From Rhizobium sp. L51/94 (lineage in GTDB: Bacteria > Pseudomonadota > Alphaproteobacteria > Rhizobiales > Rhizobiaceae), in the NCBI RefSeq assembly GCF_019355555.1, contig NZ_CP072142.1:930001-994000 (forward strand): a stretch of DNA of 64,000 nt, read 5' to 3'. The notes beneath the pieces are model-generated. The model ran no database searches. It saw only the letters and a list, made by a program, of their open reading frames with translations, and was not told where the DNA came from. This document shows positions 34,754-43,037 of the stretch, one piece after another (the first letter of the stretch is position 1; the number at the start of each line of letters is the position of its first letter). The translations under genes and the position numbers were made by a program.

Positions 34754-35217
34754 ATCCAGCGCGCCCGTAGCCGCGCTTTCGAAGGCTGTTGACCGCGTGC
34801 AAAAGCAAACATTGAATGATCAATGCTGCCAAAATATCGCAGCCGAACGATCAGTAGCAGGGCGAAGGTTATGGGTGAACCCGCAGCCGAAACCAGTTCG
34901 GTCATTGTTTCTATATCCCGGGTGCTTGGTCGGACAGAGAACGACGGGTGGGAATGCCATTCGCCAAGATAGTTGAAACGTTGATAGTCGTGACCAGTCT
35001 TCTCAAAAAATCCGTTGAGTGCATCTCGATGTTGGACCGGATCCCGCTCGAAAAAAGCGTTCGAACCAGAGTTGGGGTCCACCGAGAAGTCGACGATCTT
35101 AAAGATTCCAGGGCTAAGTTGCTCGGCAAACAGCATTCCACCAATTTCGCGGTTCCGGGCTTCCTTAAGGCTCCGCCGCAATCGTGCTTCGACACCGGCC
35201 CCCAGTTCAATTCGCAT
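34750..35217 (-). CDS. cap3: CBASS Cap3, JAMM/Mov34 deconjugase
   Basis: 155 residues. The JAMM zinc-protease motif is complete: Glu24 in EIGGMLF, and His88-Ser-His90 with Ser98 and Asp101 in GEWHSHPSFSVRPSTRD. In type II CBASS, Cap3 cleaves the isopeptide bond that Cap2 makes between the CD-NTase C-terminus and its target, and so reverses priming. Its start overlaps the Cap2 3' end by 11 bp, so the two are translationally coupled. It ends on the boundary with the antisense DAC-like gene. Confidence 0.92.
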   Translation of the reverse strand: MRIELGAGVEARLRRSLKEARNREIGGMLFAEQLSPGIFKIVDFSVDPNSGSNAFFERDPVQHRDALNGFFEKTGHDYQRFNYLGEWHSHPSFSVRPSTRDIETMTELVSAAGSPITFALLLIVRLRYFGSIDHSMFAFARGQQPSKARLRARWI

Positions 35218-36925
35218 TGTTGCTTTCCAGAATCTTCGTCAAATATTCCAAAGCAACCTTTGCGTTTCCATCAACTAATGGCGAGCGCCACTCACCTTCG
35301 GGTGTGAAGTCGACGGGGCGCGTGTCAAATGGCTCCGTAAAAATCCACTCTGCCGACAGACCGATCGCGTAAGCGGGGTGGGGGAAGTCAGTCGCGGGGC
35401 CCTTAACAAGTACGTCGACGGCCATGCGAGCTGCATGCGCGGCAATAACGCCGACGTCGCTATCATCAGCGATCAAGGGAGGGACATCGTCTGCGATCTC
35501 GGCAGAGTAATCGACAGCGTCGGCTAGCCAAGGTACGCCCTGATCTCGGCACCATGCGAGATATTGGCGGCGAGCAGTGTGTGGTGGGGGCTCGATGTCT
35601 GGGCGCACCCGCGCCACAAAACCGCCAATGCCTCCAGCATAGACTTCCGCCCAGAGCATCGGCTTCAGTGATCTCCTCGCGACTGAAGCGATGAAATTGA
35701 ATGCCTGAGCGTCTGCGGTTGCATCGATGATCAAGTCGCAAAGCGCTAGATTTTCCAGGACAGCAGCTGTGCTTCCGGATGCCTCTTGCCCGCCCAAGTG
35801 GACACGGGAGACGCTGACCTCAACACCGGGTGCAACAGACAGGAGGCGTTCTTCCAGTGCTTCAACCTTGTGAACGCCCAGGCTTTCCGCACCCAATTCA
35901 TTTCTTACGAGATTTCCTGGGCTGAGAATGTCGTCATCTATCAGTAGAAAGTTCCGGACACCGCTCCGGGCGAGGCTGACGGCAATCTTGGATCCGAGTG
36001 ATCCACATCCGACGATGCCGACCTTTTTGCACGCCAACGTGGCGTGGCCCGCAGGTAATCTTGAAGACGGCTCCTCTGCGATCTCGATGGTATGATAGGC
36101 AATGACTTTCCAAACGCCTTCAGTGAGGTACGAAAAAAAATATCTAACTGTGGTTAGGTCGGCCAAAACCGTGAACCGCGAGGTCTGGTCGAGCTGGACC
36201 GGCTCTGTGATGATCGCTTTCCCGACGACCTCGTCCAGATTCTCCTGGCTGGTAATCGAGATCTCCTTAACGGCGGGTACCCTGACTAAGGTACCAACGT
36301 GTTTATGCCCGACGCCCGCCGGGATGATATCTTCTTGCCAGAGAAGCATATCCTTCGGACCGATCGATGCAACATAGGCAGCCCAGGTTCTTTTGGGACC
36401 GCTGGTCTCACTGACGGAGCATGGATAGTTGAAGCCTGTCTGCAAATTGGAGATTTGAGCTCGGAGCCCGGGTGTTGAAAAACCTCTTGTACTACTGCCC
36501 CGTAGCCGTTGTCCCAACGACGCATGATGAGCACTCGGAACTACCGCGAGCTGATTATTCGCGGGGTGCTCGCCGGAAAACAGGCGATAGGCGCTTTCAA
36601 CCATCATGACGCCGGTAACTGAGGGGTCCCAGTTATCGGTTCTATATTCCAGGCACAGCTCGCCGTCTTCGCCCCACTGGTGGGATGAATGCCGCTTTCC
36701 GTCGCGTGGCAGAATGGAAGGCGGCGTTTGGGGAAAAAAGTTGGGGTACGTCAACGTCAGCGGAATGATCTCATGGTCAACAAGGACGTCTAAATCGACT
36801 GCGAACTTAATGCCCGGCAAAACGCGAGGCTTAACCGACGATAACCACTCGACTTCAGTAGAGAGGCGTTCAATGCCCTCGACTTCCCGTTTTAAGCGCT
36901 CTGGATCGAGAATGAACCACATCAA
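35207..36925 (-). CDS. cap2: CBASS Cap2, fused E2/E1 ubiquitin-transfer-like enzyme
   Basis: 572 residues. The N-terminal E2-like domain has the active-site cysteine Cys91 in DGELCLEYRTDNWDP. The C-terminal E1-like ThiF/MoeB adenylation domain has the nucleotide loop KVGIVGCGSLGSK (residues about 301-313), then FLLIDDDILSPGNLVRNEL. A later cysteine in YLAWCRDQGVPW (around residue 470) is a candidate E1 catalytic Cys. Cap2 adenylates the C-terminal glycine of the CD-NTase, passes it through thioesters and conjugates it to targets, raising second-messenger synthesis. It overlaps the CD-NTase stop by four bases (ATGA). Confidence 0.93.
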   Translation of the reverse strand: MMWFILDPERLKREVEGIERLSTEVEWLSSVKPRVLPGIKFAVDLDVLVDHEIIPLTLTYPNFFPQTPPSILPRDGKRHSSHQWGEDGELCLEYRTDNWDPSVTGVMMVESAYRLFSGEHPANNQLAVVPSAHHASLGQRLRGSSTRGFSTPGLRAQISNLQTGFNYPCSVSETSGPKRTWAAYVASIGPKDMLLWQEDIIPAGVGHKHVGTLVRVPAVKEISITSQENLDEVVGKAIITEPVQLDQTSRFTVLADLTTVRYFFSYLTEGVWKVIAYHTIEIAEEPSSRLPAGHATLACKKVGIVGCGSLGSKIAVSLARSGVRNFLLIDDDILSPGNLVRNELGAESLGVHKVEALEERLLSVAPGVEVSVSRVHLGGQEASGSTAAVLENLALCDLIIDATADAQAFNFIASVARRSLKPMLWAEVYAGGIGGFVARVRPDIEPPPHTARRQYLAWCRDQGVPWLADAVDYSAEIADDVPPLIADDSDVGVIAAHAARMAVDVLVKGPATDFPHPAYAIGLSAEWIFTEPFDTRPVDFTPEGEWRSPLVDGNAKVALEYLTKILESNNAN

Positions 36926-37983
36926 CCAAAGCCTCTTGGCTTGTCGTCAGCACGAGGGGCGTTTGGGAACGAGAATGCCCCAGCAGCAGGAGCGGTCGAC
37001 GCCGCCCGGAGCAGGCTGGCTGACTTTTTCTGGGCGGCATCGTCGCGGTCACTAAAGAACGTCGACGCGAAGACCCGGTCCCAGCACTTCAGTGCGGTCG
37101 TTCTAGTGCAGTCGTTCTCGAAAAGCGGTTCCAGAATGACGAGCGCCTCGGCTAGGCGGGCGCGGAAGAAGCGAGCCTTAGGGTCGTCCGTTCCATTTGT
37201 GATAGTTTCATTCGGTGTGACGGGGTGGGCAATCACCAAGTTCCATTCCAGTCGATCGCGGATCGCCTTCATGGTGTTGAACAACGCCCGGTCTTCCCGC
37301 CAAATATCGCCTTGGAAGCACTCCGTGACGAGTTTGGTGATAGCAAAGCCACTTAGTATTTGCCCGCACCAGCTATCCCGGCTTCGAGAATACTTCTTCA
37401 GAACTCGGACAACTCGGCGTAGCTGTCGGCCATTTACGGTGTCGGGGCTCTTCGCGTTGTTCTGCTCTTCAAACCATTTGGATACGTCACGAGCATCGGA
37501 GCGTTTCCAGTCACTGCTGGCCAGTTCATGGTGGTACGTCTCACCACCCCAGATATCTTTGGTGACCACGCGCCTGTAGACCGGCACGTCCACACAATAG
37601 CCGACCTTATAATAGACACGCACACAGTTCTTCCTCGCCTCGGGTGGCGTGGTAAAGGAACCATCATCGAGAGCGTCGCGCACGATTTGCCGTGCCTGCA
37701 GGGCAGTCATTTCCGCGCCGCGCTCTCCAACAAGGACTGTCTTATCGAAGTAGGCGCCGTCATCGATGTCGTAATCAAGGGCGGGGTGTTGGGTCATCGT
37801 CTTCATGGCATAACTGCCCTGACTGGCAAATTCGCGCACGGCAGGCTTGCTTCCGTTGAGCAAACCCTTTCTCAAGCGTTCCCTATTGGCATCTCGCCTC
37901 TCACGCATATGGGTTCGTTCTGATCGCGGGAGCGTAGCCTGCTCATCGTGGTAGGCGAGGATGTCGTTGGCGCAATTATGCAT
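36922..37983 (-). CDS. CBASS CD-NTase (cGAS/DncV-like nucleotidyltransferase)
   Basis: 353 residues. The nucleotidyltransferase core is intact: QGSYAMKT (Gly56-Ser57), LDYDIDDGAYF with the metal-binding Asp72 and Asp74, and the third Asp132 in YCVDVPVYR. The protein ends DDKPRGFG with a terminal glycine, as needed for Cap2 thioester formation. On phage infection such enzymes make cyclic di- or trinucleotides; pairing with a patatin effector suggests a cGAMP-like product, but the clade cannot be fixed by eye. It is the second gene of the operon, 27 bp downstream of CapV. Confidence 0.92.
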   Translation of the reverse strand: MHNCANDILAYHDEQATLPRSERTHMRERRDANRERLRKGLLNGSKPAVREFASQGSYAMKTMTQHPALDYDIDDGAYFDKTVLVGERGAEMTALQARQIVRDALDDGSFTTPPEARKNCVRVYYKVGYCVDVPVYRRVVTKDIWGGETYHHELASSDWKRSDARDVSKWFEEQNNAKSPDTVNGRQLRRVVRVLKKYSRSRDSWCGQILSGFAITKLVTECFQGDIWREDRALFNTMKAIRDRLEWNLVIAHPVTPNETITNGTDDPKARFFRARLAEALVILEPLFENDCTRTTALKCWDRVFASTFFSDRDDAAQKKSASLLRAASTAPAAGAFSFPNAPRADDKPRGFG

Positions 37984-38009
37984 TTGTCACCTCATAACGA
38001 TCGTTGAAT

Positions 38010-39140
38010 TTACTTTTGACTGCTTTCATTACGACGTGAAGCGAGCGGCTCCATTCGAGGCGGCGCTTGCATAAACAGGTCGCGAATGAGTGCGGCTTCA
38101 GCATCGGTATCTGCGTAAGCGCATTTGCTGTTCGTCATATCAGCGTCGGTCCGAGCTTGGTTGATGAGAGCCTGCATGGCCTCGTCCCGAGTTTCATCAA
38201 GACCTAGATATGGGATCAACGAAGCTGGGACCTTTTCGCTGGGAAAGCGGACGATTGAACATTTTCGGTTCACATGACGCGCAAGTTTCTTGGCCATGTG
38301 GTCGTAGGCAAACTGTTGTGCGTCGATTGCCAAGCCCGCTGCCTCACCTCCAAACTTCCATTCTCCCAAACCACGATTGACCGCATGTCTTGGAATGGCC
38401 TCGCCCGCAGGCATCGGGCAGGTGCCTAGGCTGAAAATTTGGATTTCCTGCCCAGGGACAGTCATATCAAGAGCATCTATGAGGCCGACCAATATCGGAT
38501 TGTTCGCCCAGAGGCCGCCGTCGACAAACACGTTGAACCCATTGGATCCGCCGTCTGGGTGATCTACTACAGCCATCGAGCGATATATCGGTGCTGCCGA
38601 AGTCGCCAAACAGACATCGACCAGACTATAGTCGTCGTCGCGATGATTTGTCGTCTCTGTAAGGTGAGGGGTCTTAAAGACCCAGGCGTTATGATGGCTC
38701 ATCTCCACGGCTGGAATGGCAATCGCAATCCCGCGCCTTTCGTAGATCTGTCCGATAGTGGTGGTGCCTAGCTGCTTTACGAGAGCAGCGCGGAGCGCGT
38801 CGGTACCTTTGGCGAGGGCTGTATGCCTATTACGGAGGTCCAAGCCAGCGCTCACTATTCCGTCAGGCAGCGGCCGAGAGAAAATAAGGGGACCGTGCTT
38901 CACATAAAGGTCCACGATTTCCGACAGGTGAATTCCCGCTGCCAAGGCGCAGGCGACAATGCCGCCGGTGCTTGTTCCGACAATGAGATCGAAGGCCGCT
39001 CCGATATCTAGCGACTGCTCGCCCCTGCGTTTTGCGAACGACGCAGCTACTCGATCCAGATAGGTCGCCGTATAGGTTCCGCGCATTCCGCCGCCATCAA
39101 GGCTCAGTACTCGGAAAGGCGAAGGAACTGCATTGCTCAT
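38010..39140 (-). CDS. capV: CBASS effector CapV, patatin-like phospholipase
   Basis: 376 residues from the ATG at 39140 (MSNAVPSPFRVLSLDGGG); an ATG 30 codons upstream adds residues unlike the family. The patatin features are the oxyanion loop DGGGMRG (residues about 15-21), the nucleophile Ser57 in GTSTGG and the catalytic Asp207 in VDGG. Cyclic-nucleotide binding activates CapV to degrade membrane phospholipids, killing the infected cell. It is first in the operon CapV-CD-NTase-Cap2-Cap3. The operon promoter should lie at 39141-39479. Confidence 0.93.
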   Translation of the reverse strand: MSNAVPSPFRVLSLDGGGMRGTYTATYLDRVAASFAKRRGEQSLDIGAAFDLIVGTSTGGIVACALAAGIHLSEIVDLYVKHGPLIFSRPLPDGIVSAGLDLRNRHTALAKGTDALRAALVKQLGTTTIGQIYERRGIAIAIPAVEMSHHNAWVFKTPHLTETTNHRDDDYSLVDVCLATSAAPIYRSMAVVDHPDGGSNGFNVFVDGGLWANNPILVGLIDALDMTVPGQEIQIFSLGTCPMPAGEAIPRHAVNRGLGEWKFGGEAAGLAIDAQQFAYDHMAKKLARHVNRKCSIVRFPSEKVPASLIPYLGLDETRDEAMQALINQARTDADMTNSKCAYADTDAEAALIRDLFMQAPPRMEPLASRRNESSQK

Positions 39141-39479
39141 CGTCGTTTCAAAACCTATAAATCTACACTTACTGCTAGAACAAGGCGATACTACCAGATG
39201 TAGTGCTTTTGAAGTTATTTTACAACCCAAAATATAAGCAGGTCTAATCGCAATGGTAGACGCCAGTCCCTTCGTTATGCGGCGTCGTGATTGTCGTTAA
39301 GTGGAACTTCACTTCAGCGCCAGACGGGCCAGTCCGAGCAAGCTTGAAGCTTGGCCGCAGGCACCCATCCTTTATGCGGCCGCCAATCGCACATTAAGTG
39401 TCAAAATCGAATCAAAAAACAGCAGACCCGCTTCGCCAAGCGTTACTCAAATCTGAAGCCCTAACAACTCCACGGCGGC
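39141..39479. other. Intergenic gap between the two defence operons
   Basis: This gap separates the end of the NACHT operon from capV, both on the minus strand. It is AT-richer than the flanking genes and is the likely site of the CBASS promoter. No clear consensus promoter or hairpin was identified. A short plus-strand frame at 39398-39589 has no support. Confidence 0.4.
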
Positions 39480-40910
39480 TTACGACAAAGTCCAACCATA
39501 TCGCTTCTGAACATAAGTACTTTCCGCGGCTTTCGGTATGTATAGCTGCTGGCCTGGCAGCCACTCGGCGCTGTCCGCTTTTTGTCTGATTGCGTGAGCT
39601 AGGAGTTGGTAATGTGAGATTAGCCTCAAAAAGCCGGAAGTCGCCGAGGTAACAGAGGGATGCCAGTGTCTTTTCAAAGATTCGAACCTACCCTGAAAGT
39701 CACTCTCGATATCGTCAAGAAGGGCACCCATATCGCCCTCAACGAGGGCGCCGACGACGCCGTAGTCCAAAGCGGTACGCGCTAAGGAGATCAATCCTTC
39801 CCCAGAATCACTACCGAAATTCCACTCTCCCCACCGTCGCAAAGCGCTGGACCATAATGTCTTGCGATGCTTCAAATCGGCATGTTTCCGAAATTCCATG
39901 AAACACCGGGTAACAACGGCGCGCGTTTGATCGTTAGTGATGTTCAATTCGAAGCTCTTTACATAGGCCTCGATCGCCCTATTCGAACACCGCGAGAGTG
40001 CCTTGGCGATTGCCGATTGCATGTGTGGACAACGGACCGGATAGCGATTGAACATGGATAGCCATCGAGGCCACCCGGCGTCGTCCTTCGAAAGCTTGAT
40101 CAGGAAGACAGCCAAGGCTTTCTCCTCGAGCGGCATCAATACCCTACGCTCGCGTCGGGACACGCGCTCCAGGACAGCAAAGCGCAGGTGCGAGCTCGTG
40201 GTCGCAATTCCCAATCGAATTGCATCCAGCAGCGATAAAGGCTCGATAACTTGATGTGCTTGGAGCCACTGCTCGCAACCATTGGAGATACGCACGTAGC
40301 GCGGAAAATCCAGGCACGCGATTGCTCTCGCCGCCTGCCTGCCGCACACGTCCATGACCGGAAGGTGCTGAAATGCGGCCGCTCTATCACCGAGTGCCTG
40401 CCAATCCCCGGAAGCTTCCGCCTCCCGGAGGGCCGCTAGGTGCTCACGTTCCCAGATTGGTGCGCTCTCGACATTTTCCGCCTGAACGCCCCGATGCCGG
40501 AAGACGATTTCGAAACCCGCAACCGCCATTCTAGGTTCATTGAGCCGTTCCTTCAACGCTTCCCAGAAGCGTCCGTTGAAGTCCCATGACTGAACGGACA
40601 CGAGCGCGGCTTGCAAAAGGAAGCCTTTGGGATCCTTTTGAGGATCCCAATCCTGAAACACCTTAAACGTCCACGCGAGCCTCTCCACAAGGTTGCTTGC
40701 GCGATCGGACGGGGCTACGGAGAGGTTTGCGATCTCCCGGCGGACATCGTCGAAGTCGATTTGGACAGCGGTCTCTAAATCGTCCCAGTAACCTGTGTCA
40801 TCCCCTCCGGCGGCGCGATCCACGACAGACATGACGTGGCCTGGCGACGATAGGGTCGCGCCGTCCCAACGAGACAGGAGTTCCTTGAAGATAGACGCCT
40901 TGGCGATCAT
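39480..40910 (-). CDS. Helical protein of unknown function, last gene of the NACHT operon
   Basis: 476 residues from the ATG at 40910, which overlaps the upstream stop by four bases (ATGA); an ATG at 40922 is also possible. The sequence is largely alpha-helical, with Arg/Leu-rich amphipathic segments in the middle (SLLDAIRLGIATTSSHLRFA, AIEAYVKSFELNITNDQTRA) and many tryptophans. It has no signal peptide or membrane segment. No family was recognised. Its strict coupling to the upstream genes implies a shared role in the NACHT-glycosyltransferase system, perhaps as a partner or regulator (inference). Confidence 0.8.
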   Translation of the reverse strand: MIAKASIFKELLSRWDGATLSSPGHVMSVVDRAAGGDDTGYWDDLETAVQIDFDDVRREIANLSVAPSDRASNLVERLAWTFKVFQDWDPQKDPKGFLLQAALVSVQSWDFNGRFWEALKERLNEPRMAVAGFEIVFRHRGVQAENVESAPIWEREHLAALREAEASGDWQALGDRAAAFQHLPVMDVCGRQAARAIACLDFPRYVRISNGCEQWLQAHQVIEPLSLLDAIRLGIATTSSHLRFAVLERVSRRERRVLMPLEEKALAVFLIKLSKDDAGWPRWLSMFNRYPVRCPHMQSAIAKALSRCSNRAIEAYVKSFELNITNDQTRAVVTRCFMEFRKHADLKHRKTLWSSALRRWGEWNFGSDSGEGLISLARTALDYGVVGALVEGDMGALLDDIESDFQGRFESLKRHWHPSVTSATSGFLRLISHYQLLAHAIRQKADSAEWLPGQQLYIPKAAESTYVQKRYGWTLS

Positions 40911-42580
40911 GATGACTTCCAAATCAGATGCTGAGGCTCATCCAGTTCATTCCACAAATCCTCGAACGACCCGGCGATCAGTTCCGGATTCAAGACCTTT
41001 TGCAAAATATGGTGCTTCTTGCCGAGGCTGTTCACGGATGTCCCCAGCGACCATACGAGAGGACCGTGCTTCGCGTTCGGGAAGATCAGAAACCTGTCAT
41101 GAAAGCTCCATCCCTTCGGTCCCCTGCGGGTCCGGTATTCCATGTTCAATTGCTCTAAGTTTCCCCCGTGGCGGGCGATCATGGCGCGCTGACGGTCGGG
41201 GAAAGATGGCGTCGCCGCCACTGGCACCAAAAGTGGCGACGTTTCGACGGAATGATCGGCAGGCTGATCTTGGCCGTCTGTCAGTCCACGTAGTGACACA
41301 TTTGCGAATGGACACCAGAACAACGTTTTGAGGAGATCCTCCGCAGTTAGATATGGATCCCAAAGATCTACACCAAGTACTCCATGTTTTCCAATCAGAA
41401 AGCGCACGTCGTCGAGCGCCCGGGTCCGCTCTTCGGTCGACCCCGGCGTTGGCCTGTATTGAACGAATTCCCGGGTCTGATCAAGCCTGTGCCTCTCTTC
41501 GATATTTTCCCGTCGTGTCAGCCAGTACTCAGGACCGCTTTCCGCCGCTTCCCCTACAAGCGTAGATCTGTGACTTATGAGCGAGACCCTATGACTGGTA
41601 ATCGAACCGTTCGGGCTTGGGGAATTGAACACACGGGGTTCTGGTCGCAACTCGTTGAAACTCAATTCGACCGCTCGGATGGACGATGTTGGCGCGGTAG
41701 CGGCTATGAGCATGCCAGATCCGGAATCCCAGATCTCCATCTCAATGGGTTGCTTAGCATTATTGGCTGCGAGCTGGGCGTCGTTGCCCGGCAGATCGCT
41801 CGCTGAAGCACCCGTCAAAGTCCCGTCCCATCGGGTTCTCGCGGCAACATGTAGACTACGCGGCTGGACATCGTTACGCCACTTGCTTTCAATCTTCGTG
41901 GATTGCCCATCACGGCGAGAACTTACATCCGGGTTGAAAATTTCCACCGGGACCTGGATTATGACGTCACCGAGAAGGTCGGAAAGCCCGGCGATCTCCA
42001 ATGGCACCACCTTCGAGAGCTCCGTCGAGAGCGACTGGAGCCGCCGCCTGTCGGAGAAGAATTGCCTGTGGGCAGTCTTTTCGCGGTCGCAGAGCCTCAA
42101 CACGTGTGAGCCAGCCCAGAAATTGTTCTTCAACACGCGGTTGAGCGGTACTCTGGCGGTTCCGTCCGGTGGGACGAACAGCGGTTGCTCGGGATGAAGG
42201 GCCCCTGTCTGAAGCCCCTCCCCACCTAGCACCCATTTTCCCTCGTCCTGCAATGTCGCAAGAGCATCATCGAGCGCCGCAACCGGTTTGTAGCTTCGCT
42301 TAAGACCGAACCTCCATCCCGCGAAACCATCTATTTTGCTCGAGAGAGAGACAAGACCGGTGGGCTCAAGCGGCTTCAAATGTGGGTTCCCTTCGGATAG
42401 CACGGCTATGGAGAAAATGTTGATCGGCCGCGCCTTGGGCGGCGTTCCGAAAATTTCGAGAAGCTCGACGTGGTCAAAACACCCAACGTTCCCGGGGCTG
42501 ATCAGCGTGCGAAGTCGGTCTCGGATGGTTTGGAAGGTGGTAGCGCTGACGTTGGTATCTACGTTCACGTGTGTCTCCAC
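40907..42580 (-). CDS. Large protein with a phospholipase-D-like C-terminus (possibly VPA1262 family)
   Basis: 557 residues. The N-terminal 350 residues match nothing I can name with certainty, though the overall form recalls the VPA1262 group found beside defence genes. The C-terminal 120 residues have RGPKGWSFHDRFLIFPNAKH followed by GPLVWSLGTSVNSLGKKHHI. This looks like one half of a phospholipase-D/HKD fold, with H-x-R in place of H-x-K and the SVNSLG segment typical after it (near residue 494). Such domains cleave phosphodiester bonds, so it could be a nuclease or a DNA-binding partner; with a single altered motif, activity is uncertain. Its start overlaps a small upstream frame by 16 bp. 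Confidence 0.8.
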   Translation of the reverse strand: METHVNVDTNVSATTFQTIRDRLRTLISPGNVGCFDHVELLEIFGTPPKARPINIFSIAVLSEGNPHLKPLEPTGLVSLSSKIDGFAGWRFGLKRSYKPVAALDDALATLQDEGKWVLGGEGLQTGALHPEQPLFVPPDGTARVPLNRVLKNNFWAGSHVLRLCDREKTAHRQFFSDRRRLQSLSTELSKVVPLEIAGLSDLLGDVIIQVPVEIFNPDVSSRRDGQSTKIESKWRNDVQPRSLHVAARTRWDGTLTGASASDLPGNDAQLAANNAKQPIEMEIWDSGSGMLIAATAPTSSIRAVELSFNELRPEPRVFNSPSPNGSITSHRVSLISHRSTLVGEAAESGPEYWLTRRENIEERHRLDQTREFVQYRPTPGSTEERTRALDDVRFLIGKHGVLGVDLWDPYLTAEDLLKTLFWCPFANVSLRGLTDGQDQPADHSVETSPLLVPVAATPSFPDRQRAMIARHGGNLEQLNMEYRTRRGPKGWSFHDRFLIFPNAKHGPLVWSLGTSVNSLGKKHHILQKVLNPELIAGSFEDLWNELDEPQHLIWKSS

Positions 42581-42780
42581 AAGAGAGGAGAAGTGCCGAA
42601 GGCAGAGGGGACGCGATCCAACCGGTAGAATTCAACCCGGATCTCAAGGAGTACTCGGAAAATTCGGGCAGCATCGGAGCTGAGGTTGTTTCCAGGCGAT
42701 CCCACTTGGGGTCTCACCCTAAGCCTAACTGAAGGCCTGGTCAGGCGGTCCCGCGTTCCAATAGATGACCGAAGGATCAT
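42565..42780 (-). CDS. Small overlapping ORF in the NACHT operon (71 residues)
   Basis: It starts at an ATG (42780-42778) that shares one base with the stop of the preceding small ORF (TAATG) and overlaps the next gene by 16 bp. The product is arginine-rich (SSDAARIFRVLLEIRVEFYR). The overlaps give a continuous coupled chain, but composition is not distinctive and the frame could be a chance extension. Confidence 0.35.
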   Translation of the reverse strand: MILRSSIGTRDRLTRPSVRLRVRPQVGSPGNNLSSDAARIFRVLLEIRVEFYRLDRVPSAFGTSPLLWRHT

Positions 42781-43037
42781 TAAAGCGCCCCTCCAAGGCT
42801 GTTTCCGAGGAAACCTCGCAGATTACCTGTGAGGTGGCTCTTCACTGACCAGACTCTATCGAGGTCGAGACCATGAGGTAGCATGGCCGCGCATACTGCC
42901 TTCCGCATTTGCTTCGTCCGCGCGTAGTGCGCTGCAAGAAAAAAGCAGAATGGGAATACGCCAAGCGTCGCTTCATCAGCGGCGCCCGAGACGTAGATAA
43001 AGTCAGGCCTCTCTTTGATCGACTTATAGTTTCTCAC
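42780..43037 (-). CDS. Small protein immediately downstream of the NACHT gene (85 residues)
   Basis: Its ATG overlaps the NACHT-glycosyltransferase stop codon by four bases (ATGA at 43034-43037), so it would be translated by coupling. The sequence is protein-like: MRNYKSIKERPDFIYVSGAA, FPFCFFLAAHYARTKQM, then LDRVWSVKSHLTGNLRGFLG. No family was recognised. Position suggests an accessory or self-protection factor for the NACHT protein, which is inference only. Confidence 0.5.
   Translation of the reverse strand: MRNYKSIKERPDFIYVSGAADEATLGVFPFCFFLAAHYARTKQMRKAVCAAMLPHGLDLDRVWSVKSHLTGNLRGFLGNSLGGAL

Noticed and set aside
42336..42683. Plus-strand frame opposite the PLD-like gene start
   Set aside because: It lies opposite well-coupled minus-strand genes and its product is arginine/serine-rich without a ribosome binding site.
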